A stretch of 64,000 nt of DNA, from contig OW799236.1 in the NCBI GenBank assembly GCA_941918925.1, forward strand, positions 105,788,562 through 105,852,561. Direction: 5' to 3'. The notes under the pieces were generated by a model, which saw nothing but the letters and a program-made list of their open reading frames with translations, made no database searches and was not told the DNA's origin. The first letter of the stretch is position 1; every line of letters starts with the position of its first letter. The DNA is from Phyto melanocephala (taxonomy: Eukaryota; Arthropoda; Insecta; Diptera; Rhinophoridae). Shown piece by piece: positions 35,001-46,853 of the stretch. A program made the translations under genes and the position numbers.

Positions 35001-35474
35001 TATGGAGAGAGTAAAAAATTTTGCGTAAATGTTTTCTGAATAAAAATTTGATTGAAAATTTTGTATAGCTTGCAAATTATTTATATTTTATTTAAAAATC
35101 TCAAATACATCGTTTATTTTTTTAAGTTATCGTAAAGTTTATAATATATTTTTTTTTTTAATTTTTTGTAAATTTTCTACAAACCAAAAATTTATTGCTA
35201 ATTTACTAAGAATCAAAAACTTAGAAAATGTATCGTATTATTTTTCGTAAATTTGTAATAAAAGCACAATTTTTTAAAAATATTTTTAAACAATTTACTT
35301 TATTGGTTGTTTAGTTTAAGCTGGTGGCGCTTATATAAGATCATCAGTAGACTTTTCCCCCACAAAATTTATGAAAAAGTACAAAAATGGTACGAGCTTA
35401 AGAATGTTTGTAAATCATATCTAAATTTATTTAAAATTTAAAATTTGTTATTTATTTTTATGTTTCAAGCATTT

Positions 35475-35630
35475 ATTTAAAAAGCTTGTGCCCGCGACTT
35501 CGTCAGCGAGTTATCGGGATAAAAAGTAGACTTAGTATTAATCTATATGTTTGTCAAATTTAATTTAAATCCACTTAGCCATTTTTGCGTGCAAACATAC
35601 AAACATTCACATTGATTATATTAGTAGGAT
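35475..35630. repeat. dispersed repeat with GCCCGCGACTTCGTC start
   Basis: Starts AGCTTGTGCCCGCGACTTCG and ends TGATTATATTAGTAGGAT. In between are AAAAGTAGACTTAGT and the words CAAATTTAATTTAAATCC. Repeats with this start and an ATATTAGTAGGAT end are widespread in insect genomes; the precise class is not assigned. Confidence 0.5.
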
Positions 35631-37292
35631 TTACCGTTTATCGTTAAATAATTCTTATTTCTTTATAATAAAAATTTTATCGAAAATTTTTTATAAATCA
35701 ATAATTTATTCTTAATTTACCCTAAAGCGGGAATTTTTCATTATATTTATGTATTGAAAATTCTTTATATTTGTAATAAATGAAAAATTTCGTACATCTT
35801 TTTCAGAAATCCAAAATTTATTGTAAATTTGTTTAATAAAAATAAAACTTTACATAATTGGAAAAGTTTTCTATAAATTGAATATTTAGCGCGGATTTTT
35901 TCTAATTGAAAATTACTTGGTCATTTTTTGTAAATAATATTATTTTTCTTTTAATAAAAATTAATTGTAACATTTTTAAAACCAACAATTTTTCTTTAAT
36001 TTTCTACACATCAAAAATTTATTTTGAAATGTTGAAAATCAAAAATTTATTTTAATTTCATTATAAATCAATTGTATCTTAAATTTTCTTAAAGGTTGGG
36101 CAACTCTGCTGCAAAGCAATTAAAAAACGTTAAATTAAAACAATTTAATGGCTCTATTCGTTTGATCTTGTTGGCGGAATTGTCCATTTGGTCCCATTTG
36201 TATGTACTTTTTGTTGTTGACTATAAAACTGTTTGCTTTTAGTTATAGGTTTCTTTGTTGTGTTGATTATCCATTTTTATTAGATCCATTATGGTTTGAT
36301 GGCTGTTGCGTTTGTGTGGCAGTCGGTTACAGTTGGCAACTTAATAATCACGGAAGCGACAACTAAAAGTAAAGAAAAACAAATCAATTGTTTTGTACGC
36401 AATAAATGAGTTTTAGTTGCTGATTTCTGTTGACACACGCCTAATTGACCATTTCTGTGAAAAATCATCCATTACATGCCTCATAATTACGTATGCGCAA
36501 TGTACATACATACAGCAGGCTTGGAAAATGTTTATATTAGTTTAGAAATGAATAAAAGATTTGCATGAAACGTATATTTTTTCTACGTTTCGATTGTCTA
36601 AAAGGTCAAATACACGATTACAGCATATTTACAAGATAATTGGACTCCTTTTACTTAATCGCATACACATCTAAAACAAACACACAAATGCTGGTGTCAT
36701 GTAGTTGGACAAAAGATGCAAGCAAATATGTTGTTCATAAAAAATTTAAATGAAAATTTAACTACAATTAAAATTTTGTATTTGCTAAATCTTTATAACT
36801 AGTAGTTAATTCTGAATTCTCCGCAAAAGTTTATTATGTTGTTGTTAAAGTCTAAATAGTTGCTCACAAAAACTTTTTTACTTTTCCAACCCTGGCCACA
36901 CACACTTTGTTTTACACAATTTAAACGCAATCCTTTCTTCTGTTGGCTCTCACTCAGCGTTGCAATAAAAACTAAAACAATTTGCGATTTCTATGAAAAA
37001 GTCATAAAAATTAAATAAACTACTGCCATAATTTTATTTTTATTTTTTGTTTAATGTTATTCGCTTGTAAACATTTATCTTTACGAATCTTTATGGCAGT
37101 TTGTTTGTCCACTGAAGACCAGTCTAAAATCCGTTTATTAAATGACTACTGACTGCATTACAAAATAAAAGAAATGCAGCGAAAATCATTATTAAAGTGA
37201 AATTTTCTGTTTTAAACTTAATGCATTGCAATCGGTTTAAAAATTTCATAATAAAATTGCATATAAAAACTGATGAAAAACTGTAAAACATA
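35631..37292. other. non-coding stretch, no gene seen
   Basis: No supported gene. 35640-36080 holds decayed ATTTATCGTAAATTTT-like words. 36110-36480 is of higher complexity (for example GGCAGTCGGTTACAGTTGGC) and could be conserved intronic DNA. Confidence 0.4.
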
Positions 37293-37675
37293 GGGCCAAT
37301 TCAAAGTAGACTCTCATATTGTACTATGTCATATAATTCATATTAATATGACTAGTGACTTTGAACACCTTTTGTTAACAAATTATGTATTTAATATAAG
37401 AAAGAAGACAAAGAGATGACGCTGTTAAAAATTTTATGTATACAGGAAAGAAGAAAATAGAAAATATTCTTTGAGAGGTGAGAAGCGAAGAAATTCTCTC
37501 TGAGAGACAGTATGGTTAAAAGTATAACATAAACAATTTCTTATACATAGGAAACAAATGTGTAAAGTCATATTATTTTTTTTGTATGGAAATTACTAAC
37601 AAAATTTTTATGCATGCATAAAATAATATGAAATAGTACAAATATGACTGATATGCAACCACTTTGAATTGGCCC
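37293..37675. repeat. MITE with GGGCCAATTCAAAGTRG ends, copy 2, 383 bp
   Basis: The terminal inverted repeats GGGCCAATTCAAAGT and ACTTTGAATTGGCCC are perfect over 14-15 bp. Both sides are flanked by ATA (37290-37292 and 37676-37678), a likely 3-bp duplication. The internal sequence TTCTCTCTGAGAGACAGTATG and the right subterminal block are shared with the interrupted copy at 5797-7723. Confidence 0.75.
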
Positions 37676-39239
37676 ATAATGAATACATTTTAATTAACTG
37701 ATTATATTTAAATTGATTGGTTTTAGGGGAACAGAAACAGGGAGTAGGACAAACATTTGTCTATAGTGAATTAAAATGTGTTCAATATTCCTTAAATTCT
37801 CCAATATATTCACTTTTACTGATTTGCACTTTTAAGTACCGAAAGCAGCTTCGGTTAAAACCGTGTGATTTTTCCTCAATTCAAATCTTTTAAACTGAGT
37901 GAAGTATATATTTTCTGAAATTTTAACCTTTGACATGACGTCTACTAAGATTTTGGTATGAAGTTTAGCTTATTGTACATCGACATAAGCGTCCATAAAT
38001 CACGACCATACGATAATTAGGTGTCTCTTCTTCTTATCCGCTTAATTACCAGTAAGACAAAATTATATATTTTTTTTTTTTTTGTAAAAAGAGTAGTTTG
38101 CCCGCTTTTGTCAATCTCACTCTTTAAACTTTTTTCTTTTATATGTCACTGACGCTGCTTACATTTTACTTTTTGTTTCTATCTCGTAACACTGTGATTA
38201 ATTTAAAACAATAACGCTTGGTTGCATCTTTTCCTAGAAAACTTACACTTTTAACATACATGGAAAATCCAACAAAAAAAATTCCAGCAGCATTAAAGTT
38301 ACTGCCAAATGAAAACTGCCACAGTAATAAAAACGCAATACACTGGAGAACAAAAAATTATAAACAATTTCCAACAAAAAAAAAAAAAAAAAAAAAAAAT
38401 TCAACGACAATTCAACTTAAACAGATATAACTTAATCATTAATTATATGAAAGAGAATATTAATCGTAAATTGTCGTAAAATGATGATCTGAGGGCCATA
38501 TTTATTTGCACTATAAAGCCTTCATTTATTATTATTTTTATCCATTAAATTTCATTATTTTTAATAATTATAACAATACAAAATTTAAGTTGTAATAATG
38601 AAAAGCTATTTATCGGGCACGAAATATGCTACCTTTAGCTAACGGCAAGTTGTTATAATGGCCCTAAATGTCGCAAATCTTTCTCACAATTTTACGTTTT
38701 TTTTAATGGAAAAAATGTTTTTTTATTGAAAATTTCTTTTATTCTCAATAAGACGAAAATCTATCCTAAACTTTTTAAAAAGCCTTTGTTTTAAATTTTC
38801 TAAAAAAAGTTAGGAAAATTTTTCGGTAAAATATGCAACAAAATATTTGACAATTTTTTAAAAATCGAAAACTTTCCATAAATTTTTATAAATCGAAAGT
38901 TTTTATCGTATGTTTCATTAGGTAACAATTATTTTGTAAATTTTTTGTAAATCAATATCTTATCTTTAGTTTTCTATAAATCGATAATTTATCGTAAATT
39001 TTTTCAGAAAAATGTAATTTTTTTCGTAAATTATCTATAATAGAAAATTTATCGTAAATTTTCTTTCTATACATCGTAAACTGCATCAAAAATTTATAGC
39101 AAAGTTGTTTTCGTAAATTGCTTATCTTTTTATCGTAAATAACTTTTCTGTTTATCGTAAATTTTTTTATTATCGAAAGTTTGCCGTAGATTATTATAAA
39201 TTGAAATTTACCTTAGATTTTCTATTAATCAAAAATTTG
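37676..39239. other. non-coding stretch grading into the 29-bp array
   Basis: No supported gene. Poly-A occurs at about 38379-38399. From about 38690 irregular ATCGTAAATTTT words rise in density toward the regular array. Confidence 0.45.
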
Positions 39240-40445
39240 TCGTACATTTAAGAAAAAAACAAAATTATCGTAAATTTTTTGTAAAACGAATTTTATCGTA
39301 AATTTTCAACAAATCAAATATTTCTCGTAAATTTTTATTAATCAAAAATTTATCGTAAATTTTCTATAAATCAAAAATTTTTCGTAAATTTTCTACAAAT
39401 CAAATATTTCTCGTAAATGTTCTATAAATCAAAAGTTTATCGTAAATTTTCTATAAATCAAAAATTTCTCGTAAATTTTCTATAAATCAAAAATTTCTCG
39501 TAAATTATCTATAAATCAAAAATGTATCGTAAATTTTCTACAAATCAAATATTTCTCGTAAATGTTCTATAAATCAAATATTTCTCGTAAATGTTCTATA
39601 AATTAAAAATTTATCGTAAATGTTCTATAAATCAAAAATATCTCGTAAATTTTGTATAAATCAAAAATTTCTTGTAAATTTTCTATAAATCAAAAATGTA
39701 TCGTAAATTTTCTAAAAATCAAATATTTCTCGTAAATGTTCTATAAATCAAAAATTTATCGTAAATTTTCTACAAATCAAATATTTCTCGTAAATGTTCT
39801 ATAAATCAAATATTTCTCGTAAATGTTCTATAAATCAAAAATTTCTCGTAAATTTTCAATAAATTAAAAATTTATCGTAAATTTTCTACAAATCAAATAT
39901 TTCTCGTAAATGTTCTATAAATCAAAAATTTATCGTAAATTTTCAATAAATCAAATATTTCTCGTAAATTTTCTATAAATCAAAAATTTATCGTAAATTT
40001 TCTACAAATCAAATATTTCTCGTAAATTTCTATTAATCAAAAATTTATCGTAAATTTTCTATAAATCAAACATTTCTCGTAAATTATCTATAAATCAAAA
40101 ATTTATCGTAAATTTTCTATAAATCAAAAATTTCTCGTAAATTTTCTATAAATCAAAAATTTCTCGTAAATTTTCTATAAATCAAGAATTTCTCGTAAAT
40201 TTTCTATAAATCAAAAATTTATCGTAAATTTTCTATAAATCAAAAATTTCTCGTAAATTTTCTACAAACCAAAAATCTCTCGCAAATTTTCTATAAATTA
40301 AAAATTTTTCGTAAATTTTCTATAAATCAAAAATTTATCGTAAATTTTCTATAAATCAAAAATTTATCGTAAATTTTTTATAAATCAAAAATTTACCGTA
40401 AATTTTCTATAAATCAACAATTTCTCGTAAATTTTTTTTAATTTA
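39240..40445. repeat. 29-bp minisatellite (TCGTAAATTTTCTATAAATC), about 40 copies
   Basis: Regular tandem units of the form CGTAAATTTTCTATAAATCA plus AAAATTTAT, 29 bp each, fill about 1.2 kb. Variant positions (TATCGT versus TCTCGT, CTACAAATCAAATATTT versus CTATAAATCAAAAATTT) recur in blocks. This shows that multi-unit segments were duplicated. No frame of interest exists in it. Confidence 0.9.
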
Positions 40446-41929
40446 TTGTAAATATTGTTTAAAAAAAAAAAAAAATAAATTAATTTTTTTTTAATTTCTT
40501 TTAATAAGTTTTTATTTTTTTAATAAGTTTAACATTTTTCCATGATCGTCTTAAAATCGAAAATGTATTGTATATTTTATATAAATAAACTATCGTTGAA
40601 AAAATATATAAAAAATATGTTTTCTGTGTATATATTTTTTGTTTTCGAAATTTGTTGTTCTGTTTTTTGTACAAAAGGAAAATTAAAATTTTACTAAAAA
40701 AAATTCCAATAGATGCGTGTACATATCAGCTGCAACATAGTTTTGCTACTCTATCGTGCATGTTGCCAGCAATTATGTGTGTGCATTTTTCGTGGCCTAA
40801 AGACATTAAATGCATTTGGGACTACTCACTGCAATAGTATTAGTTTTACTGTTTGATGCAGCTAATACGTTTTATCGTATTTGTATAATAATTGGAGCAT
40901 AACACCAGTCAGTTGAAGCTGCAGTAATCATTTTGCAAATGTTGCATAAGTTTTTTCATTTTCCTCCTTTGTTGTTGTGGCATACGAAACAAAAACCAAT
41001 AATAGAAATTGTATTGTATAATTCTGGCTTGAATTGAAATAAAAATAGATTTTATTTTAACTCTACTTAATTCCTAGTTTAAGGACATGGCCAAACTTTA
41101 TATATCCTTAAGTTCCTTAGACTATGTGTGTTTTATGGTTAGACTAGTTGCATGTTTAGTTTATTTTTTATTTATTTAATTTTTGTTCTTATCAACTGTT
41201 TCCTCTTCAGATAAAAATGTTTTAGTGTTTTTGTAAGGATTATTAAACGTTATTTATGGGACACAAATCACTTATTATTAAAGAGTAGTTGGAGATCCGC
41301 TGTTCTTTAAAGACCGTTTATAAATGTGTGTCTGTGTGTTTTTGTTTTATAACTCTGACCTATATTTTTACCCTCTTTCGACCTAATTAGCTGCTGTCAT
41401 TTATGTGGTTTTTTAGTGTAAGTGTGCTTTAATAGACATAGTTAAGAATCTCCCCCCGTGGATTTTTAGCAACTTACGTTTTTAGAAATGTGCAATAGAA
41501 TCGTCATATTAATGCGGCCACTAAACCTAAGTCAAATGATTAATATTCTTTTAAATTGTAGCTGTGTAAATTTATTATTCGTTTATAAAAAAGTGTATTA
41601 AAGTAAGAATGATGTCATTGAAATACAAATATTTTGTTTGTTTGTTATTTAGGCTATAATTAGGTTACAGTGGTTACTACTTAAATGCGCCCAGCTTAAA
41701 TGATTTGGCCGGTTAAGAAAATAAAATAATTGCAAAAAATAAATTGCATTATTTGATTTAAAATATTTTTGTCTATCCCTGATTTTTTTAAAACAAGAAG
41801 TGAACTTCGAACATTTTGCCTCAGATATTTTTTGTGGTACTTGCCAGAGAAACAAGCCGATTGAAAAAATTTTAACAGTGACGGGTTAAATAGCAGAAAT
41901 TATCGTGATGGTACAATTAGGCTTAAAAA
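40446..41929. other. non-coding stretch, no gene seen
   Basis: No supported gene. The minus frame 41649-41855 has no clear motif. Confidence 0.4.
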
Positions 41930-42121
41930 AATAAATTTGTCACGGACGTCCAGAATGCGCTTCGTCAAGAACAGCCGCGGTGCCCATATGCCCGAAATCA
42001 TTTTCAAATGTTAATGTCACGTATTGATCTTTCGAATAAAAAAAAATTTTGATTACAATTTAATTTTTTGTGTTATTTTTTACAATTTCAAGTTCTATCG
42101 GGCTTAAAAAAACACCCTATA
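41930..42121 (-). pseudogene. possible Tc1/mariner-like transposase scrap
   Basis: On the minus strand one frame reads YVTLTFENDFGHMGTAAVLD followed by EAHSGRP and a stop. SGRP is the usual end of the second DNA-binding domain in Tc1/mariner transposases. The right edge AAAAACACCCTATAG resembles a terminal repeat of such an element, but no matching left end was found. Weak evidence. Confidence 0.3.
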
Positions 42122-42269
42122 GTAAATTTTTTAAAATGTTTTTAAACTTCGAAGAATTGGACAATACGACATGATAACACACCTTGTGAATTCAAAAAAT
42201 ATATCTAAGATATTTAAAGTTGAAATGTGTAACAAAAATTTCAAGCAACCTGTACTTGAAAAAAACATT

Positions 42270-42785
42270 AAACTGTCACTTCATCTAATATCGTATCATG
42301 GTATTTGTGATTAAACTTCTCAGAAATGGCTCCACCGCTTGTCATAAAATTTTGTGTGCATATCGGGTAGGTCTGAGAATCAATCAACATCTTTTTTTCA
42401 TACCCCTTAACGCCACGCCTTTTTTAACGCCCCCCTCAGGACCGATCTTCTTCCAATTTTCTCATAATAAAACTAAGACTATGATATGATTAATAGGATA
42501 CTTTTTTTTACCACGCCTACTTTAACGCCCACTTTTTTTATTATATACTTGCATCGATATAGTTTTTAGTATATCTCTTCAAATCGTACACAATTTATAG
42601 TCCAGCCAATGCAGAAATAAACGTTTAAGAATCGGTCAACATCATCGGGGACATCTATTGTCCCCCCCCAGGAGACAATTTATGCCTCACCCAACACCCG
42701 ACTTCGATGAAATTTTAAACTACATACCGTAAACAAAAATGGCTTACGTTTTTTTAATGTAAAAAATATTTCCTAGAAATAATTT
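42270..42785. repeat. dispersed repeat ending CCGGGTCAGCTAGT
   Basis: Two or more diverged units contain ACGCCACGCC or CCACGCCTACTTTAACGCCC with adjoining ACCGATCTTCTTCCAA. The right edge is GCCGGGTCAGCTAGTAATTT. The architecture is like that of 12802-13256 and 30120-31200. No coding. Confidence 0.5.
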
Positions 42786-43502
42786 ATATGGCAAAACAAC
42801 GTTTGCCGGGTCAGCTAGTAATTTCATTAAATAAAAATATTCTAAATGACTTAAAAAAATTAGTACTATGAAATGGAAATTGTGGTATAAAATTGAACGC
42901 CAATAAACCGCCGGTTCAGTTTGAATAAAAAAATCGGTTAATTGACTGACTGTAGCGCCATTACGTCTTGCTTCTATGGTATTTATCTCTACATTGTCAT
43001 GCACTCTATGATGAGCCACAAACATTTTTAAGCCTTATTCAGAACGGAGGTTTTATAAGCAGATTTAAATTTCGAAGAGTGTAAAACTCCTTTATAGTTT
43101 ATTTGGTAGATTCGTATTTTTTTTACTTTACATCTCTCAGTATCGTTAAAATGTCTGTGTTAGTTAGTAAAAATTTGGTAACAATGTAGTGTCATTAATT
43201 TTTCTCTTTAACAATATGTTCATTGATTTACGATCTTTTATAAAAATCCATTTTCTATAGATTTCTACCTCACGGAAAGTTACGATACATTTTTAATAAA
43301 CAATAATGCGTGCCTATGCGACAGATTTCTGTAACATTACGATACAAATCTACTAGTTGAACCATTAAAATATGAGAAAAGGTTTGGTGCCGAAAAAAAA
43401 ACCCAAATTTCAAAATAATTTCAGATTAATCGAGCACAAAAAGTGAGACCAATTAGGCTTTAAATTGGAAAGTGATTTGTATTTAAAACTGAGAAACATG
43501 TA
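42786..43502. other. non-coding stretch, no gene seen
   Basis: The minus frame 42744-43025 runs out of the neighbouring repeat and shows no recognisable domain. Confidence 0.4.
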
Positions 43503-43619
43503 CTGCCGTATTCATAAAAATTATTTTAGGTTTATTGAAGGTTTATTTGACAAATTTCTGTGCAACATCTGTCAAATAGGCTTTTGACAAACCTAAAATA
43601 TATTTTATGAATACGGAAG
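43503..43619. repeat. 117-bp palindromic MITE, copy 2
   Basis: GCCGTATTCATAAAAATTAT on the left pairs with ATATATTTTATGAATACGG on the right, and the internal GGTTTATTGAAGGTTTATTT pairs with its partner. The length equals that of copies 1 and 3. The right flank is TTA, while the left is GTA, so the duplication has mutated. Confidence 0.75.
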
Positions 43620-44305
43620 TTAGATTTTACTGCATACTTGTATCAAATGAAAAGGAGTTTTTAAGTTTGCTGTGTTTTTTTTTTAGAAAAAAATATAATC
43701 TTAAGTGTTTTAAAAAAAGTTTTATTTAATAAAATGTAAAAGTTATGTATCTCGACATCCAAATATTTTCATTTCTCGATTTATGCATTTCTTTCCATCT
43801 TATTCCTTCTTGTAAAAATAACATTAAAACACCATTGTGAATGATTGGCTGCCCGCAAGCAAATTAATCTCATTCAGTTGATCATTTGACAATTGTAAAT
43901 CACAAAAATGAAAATATCTCTTTTAAATTTAAATAGAGTTAACCTTAAATATTACGCTTATTTCTAAACTTTATGACTTTTGAAAGTTTGGATTAGAGAG
44001 TAAATAAACTATAAACTTTAAGTTTTGGCTCTTATTGCATTGGATAATTTTTTAATTTTCTTATTTTTTTTCTCTTCTCTTCTTTTTTTCTTGTTTATTT
44101 TTTTTTTTACCACACACCACTTCTAAAACGAAAATTCAAATTTTGATTTTTGAAACAACTATTTTTTGGCACAAATCAAAATTCTATTGCAAAATTTTGA
44201 CACGAATGCTTTGTAAATTATGCCACCAAAAACATCAAATACATTTTGCAACTGTTGCATTTGTATTAATTACCAAGCAGTAATGTTTCCAGTCTTACAC
44301 AAGCT
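43620..44305. other. region upstream of the host exon
   Basis: Pyrimidine-rich sequence lies at 44055-44115. Candidate splice acceptors are AATTACCAAGCAG (ending 44279) and GTTTCCAG (ending 44291). In the frame of the downstream exon the first upstream stop is TAA at about 44267. An acceptor at 44279 would therefore add a few residues (NVSSLTQA) before the ATG. Confidence 0.4.
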
Positions 44306-45330
44306 ATGACCACGGACCATCAGGCAAATCAGGGTAACAATCGTAAAAGAGCCTTTAGCACGCCTCATATAACACCAGCATTTGCCCAACAAATGTTGGC
44401 TAGTTCGGCGACTGGCTCAGAACTACCATCAATTATGTGTATGTCATCCTCGATGTACGGAAATAATGATCCAAATATTTATTTCTATAATAAAACATCA
44501 TCGGGTCGTTCATCGTTCTGTGTGGATGAAAGTATGTGGCCTACGGGTCAAATGCCACGTTTTATCAATGCCAGCGATCCTCCGCCCATATTGCAACAAT
44601 TGGGTTCGGACTCAAATATCTATACGAACTTAGCTATGGGCAATGAACGCTATAAATTGCCGGTAGAATTTACGGCCTCTTTGAGTCCGGGAGTTAGTAT
44701 TTCTACGGGCACTTCGACCCAGCGTGACGGCGATGATGATGACGACATCGATGATTTGATAAATGATAATGAAGAAGATTTGGAAGAATCTACTGATCAA
44801 TTTTCACCCCTACTATATCCGGCCTCACAACCTATAGCCATTAGTGCCGGCAATAGTCCAGTGCACAAGCCTAAGCCTAGTTCGGATGGGGGTGGTTATA
44901 AAAGTCCTAATCGAGCCGTCTCACCTACGATCGGTCAACAATATTATCATCATGTGGCCTTTAGTGCCAGTCCCACCACTGGTGTATTTCCATATTCACC
45001 CTTCCACAGTAGTTCACCGGATGCAGCACAAAACCAAATCATGTCTCAGCAGAAGATGGCATACAGTTATGATCCCTCGTTTGGTGCCAATATAAATCGT
45101 TTACCCTTGCCCCAACCACAAGGACAGCAACAGCATCAAAACCAGCCGCAACAAAAGAAACAATTGCCACACCAACCACCGCTGCCACAACAAAGACATT
45201 CACAACCCAGCAGTGGCAGTCAATTTACGAGTCCAATGCAACCTACACAAAAACTCTCCACAGCCTCAACGGAAAGTGCTCCGGGAGCTATACTATTTGC
45301 CACCTCACCCACCTCATCACTTTCTAACAG
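44306..45330 (+). CDS. coding exon of an unidentified Ser/Pro/Gln-rich protein
   Basis: This is the one convincing host coding exon. The ATG at 44306 has a purine at -3. The open frame has balanced codon use, unlike the AT-rich surroundings. The ~342-residue product is hydrophilic, with a basic start (NRKRAFSTPHITPAF), a Ser-rich part with GRSSFCVDESMWP, an acidic run at about 147-165 (DGDDDDDIDDLINDNEEDLE), SP-type phosphorylation-like sites, and a Gln/Pro-rich part at about 270-300. No globular domain, membrane segment or signal peptide is visible. KRAFS could bind 14-3-3 (inference). The frame stays open to TGA at 45416-45418, but AACAG/GTCAGT at 45330 is a good splice donor and the following Lys-rich codons look intronic. 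It may be a first coding or an internal exon of a large gene. The frames at 44382, 44844 and 45220 are shadows. I do not recognise the gene. Confidence 0.8.
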
Positions 45331-45336
45331 GTCAGT
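45329..45336 (+). other. probable splice donor AG/GTCAGT
   Basis: CAG/GTCAGT is close to the consensus MAG/GTRAGT. Splicing here would leave two bases of a codon, so the next exon must continue in the matching phase. Confidence 0.5.
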
Positions 45337-45759
45337 AGTAGAGAGACCTAAAAAAAACGAAGATAAGAAAAATAAAAGAGCAACACACAGCATCGTCCAA
45401 TACTTACTCGCTCTTTGAAAAAATATCATCATCGTGTGTTTGTCTCTCTCTATTTTTTTTTTATTTAAGTTCGTCTTGTATTATAAAGCATTCGTTTGTT
45501 TCAACTCTTCTAACACGTTAAGATATTAATTAGCATATTTCGTACATGTCTATGTTCCTTTATTACTTTTCTAATCGATCTAATTGTTAAACCATATGAA
45601 TGTACATATAATTTGGCTGTGTTTTTTTTATCATTTATCTCAAATTCATTACTCATAGATATGCTGTAATGTTTGTCTTTCTTCTCTTTTCTATCAACTC
45701 AATTCATATAATTCTTAATTGGTTGATCATTACTTTTGGTACATATAACTATCGTCTTC
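45331..45759. other. probable intron start
   Basis: T-rich sequence follows the donor, with no further open frame in phase beyond 45418. Confidence 0.4.
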
Positions 45760-45867
45760 ATGCGAATTTTTTAAGTTCATCAAAGGCTTAATAAACAATA
45801 TTTTCATACAAAATTCGTTTGATAAACCTTTGATGAATTAAAAACATTTTTTTATACATGTGGCCGT
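45760..45867. repeat. palindromic MITE-like inverted repeat
   Basis: TTCATCAAAGGCTTAATAAAC (45777-45796) pairs with GTTTGATAAACCTTTGATGAA, and weaker pairing continues outward to GGCCG near 45862. The order of words (GGCCG, TATAAAAAAAT, then AAAGGTTTAT) recalls the 117-bp MITE, of which this may be a distant relative. Confidence 0.55.
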
Positions 45868-46112
45868 AAATAATTAATTAAGCATGATTCGAGTTAAGTA
45901 ACTTCTCTTCTTTTAATTATTTTTTTTTTTTTTGTTTAAAAGGACAGTGAAGTCAATATAAATATTCAATAGACTCCGACCGAACAAGTACTTTAATCCT
46001 AAATTTTATAAATTGGGTTGGAAAATTCCTAATCCGGTCAGTAAAATTTTACTAAAGTTGGCTTATATTTGTTTAATTGAATTAAATAACCGAAACTTTT
46101 CTTATATTCGCC
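45868..46112. other. AT-rich non-coding interval
   Basis: Nothing recognisable apart from a T-run at about 45920. Confidence 0.35.
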
Positions 46113-46234
46113 TGTGTTCTACATTCCGAGTGAAATTAAATCACTCGGAATTGCCATTGAAGTGTTATTGTTTATAACAACAATTTTATGGCAATTCCGA
46201 ATGATTTTATTTCACTCGGAATGCAGAACACATT
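46113..46234. repeat. long-stem palindrome, 122 bp (TGTTCTACATTCCGAGTGAA)
   Basis: TGTGTTCTACATTCCGAGTG, then AAATTAAATCACTCGGAATT and GCCAT on the left, pair with the complementary right arm over more than 45 bp with few mismatches. About 25 bp of loop remains (TTATAACAACAA). Each arm itself contains the inner palindrome TCCGAGTGA..TCACTCGGA. No coding content; consistent with a hairpin MITE. Confidence 0.7.
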
Positions 46235-46851
46235 CGATTATATTCATATTGTGAAATATCAGAATATTTAAAAAAAAATATATATAAAAAAGTTATTTAT
46301 TACACACATTAAACAAAAAAAGTAAAAAAAATCAAAATAACCATAGACTTTAAATTTTTGGTCTGAATTCGCTTCCGACCCGAAAAAAAGGAAAAATCAA
46401 ATACTTTCGGTTGGACTCTAAAATTTGTCTTATTGTTGTTAATTTATATTATTTATTTTTATTTTGTATTGTTTAAAATTTTTTATTTGATTTTTAGATT
46501 GATTGTTTGGCTGACTTGAATATAAAGAATTTAAATTCTTTTCATGCATATTTTTTTTATATTTTGGTTTAATTGACTTGACTACTCATTCGAATTTATC
46601 ATAATGGTTTCTGTAATATTTTACACAAGGCATGGTGTTTGGTATGATTTTTGTTACGCAATTATTAACCATTTTTAAACAAATTTCTAACCTTTTGTTA
46701 ATAATAGTTATTATTTTTTTTCATTTATAAAAAAGGTGGGTATAAATAACTTTAAGTACTTAAGAGGATAAAATTATGAATTTTTTGGGAATTAATTGAA
46801 AATATGACATAGGCCGAATTCACAAGCTGTCGTAGGAGTTGTACGTCGTAG
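46235..46851. other. AT-rich non-coding stretch
   Basis: No gene or repeat family recognised. Confidence 0.4.
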
Positions 46852-46853
46852 TA

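Noticed and set aside
39240..40445. CRISPR-like array
   Set aside because: Units are contiguous tandem copies without unique spacers, in a eukaryotic genome.
42744..43025. 93-residue minus frame as a gene
   Set aside because: Half of it lies in the edge of a dispersed repeat and no domain is recognisable.
45331..45418. C-terminal 29 residues continuing the host exon to its stop
   Set aside because: A good GTCAGT donor precedes it and the following sequence is Lys-codon rich like intron; kept as an alternative only.
45220..45432. Minus-strand frame opposite the host exon
   Set aside because: Shadow of the Ser/Pro-rich coding strand; no independent signals.
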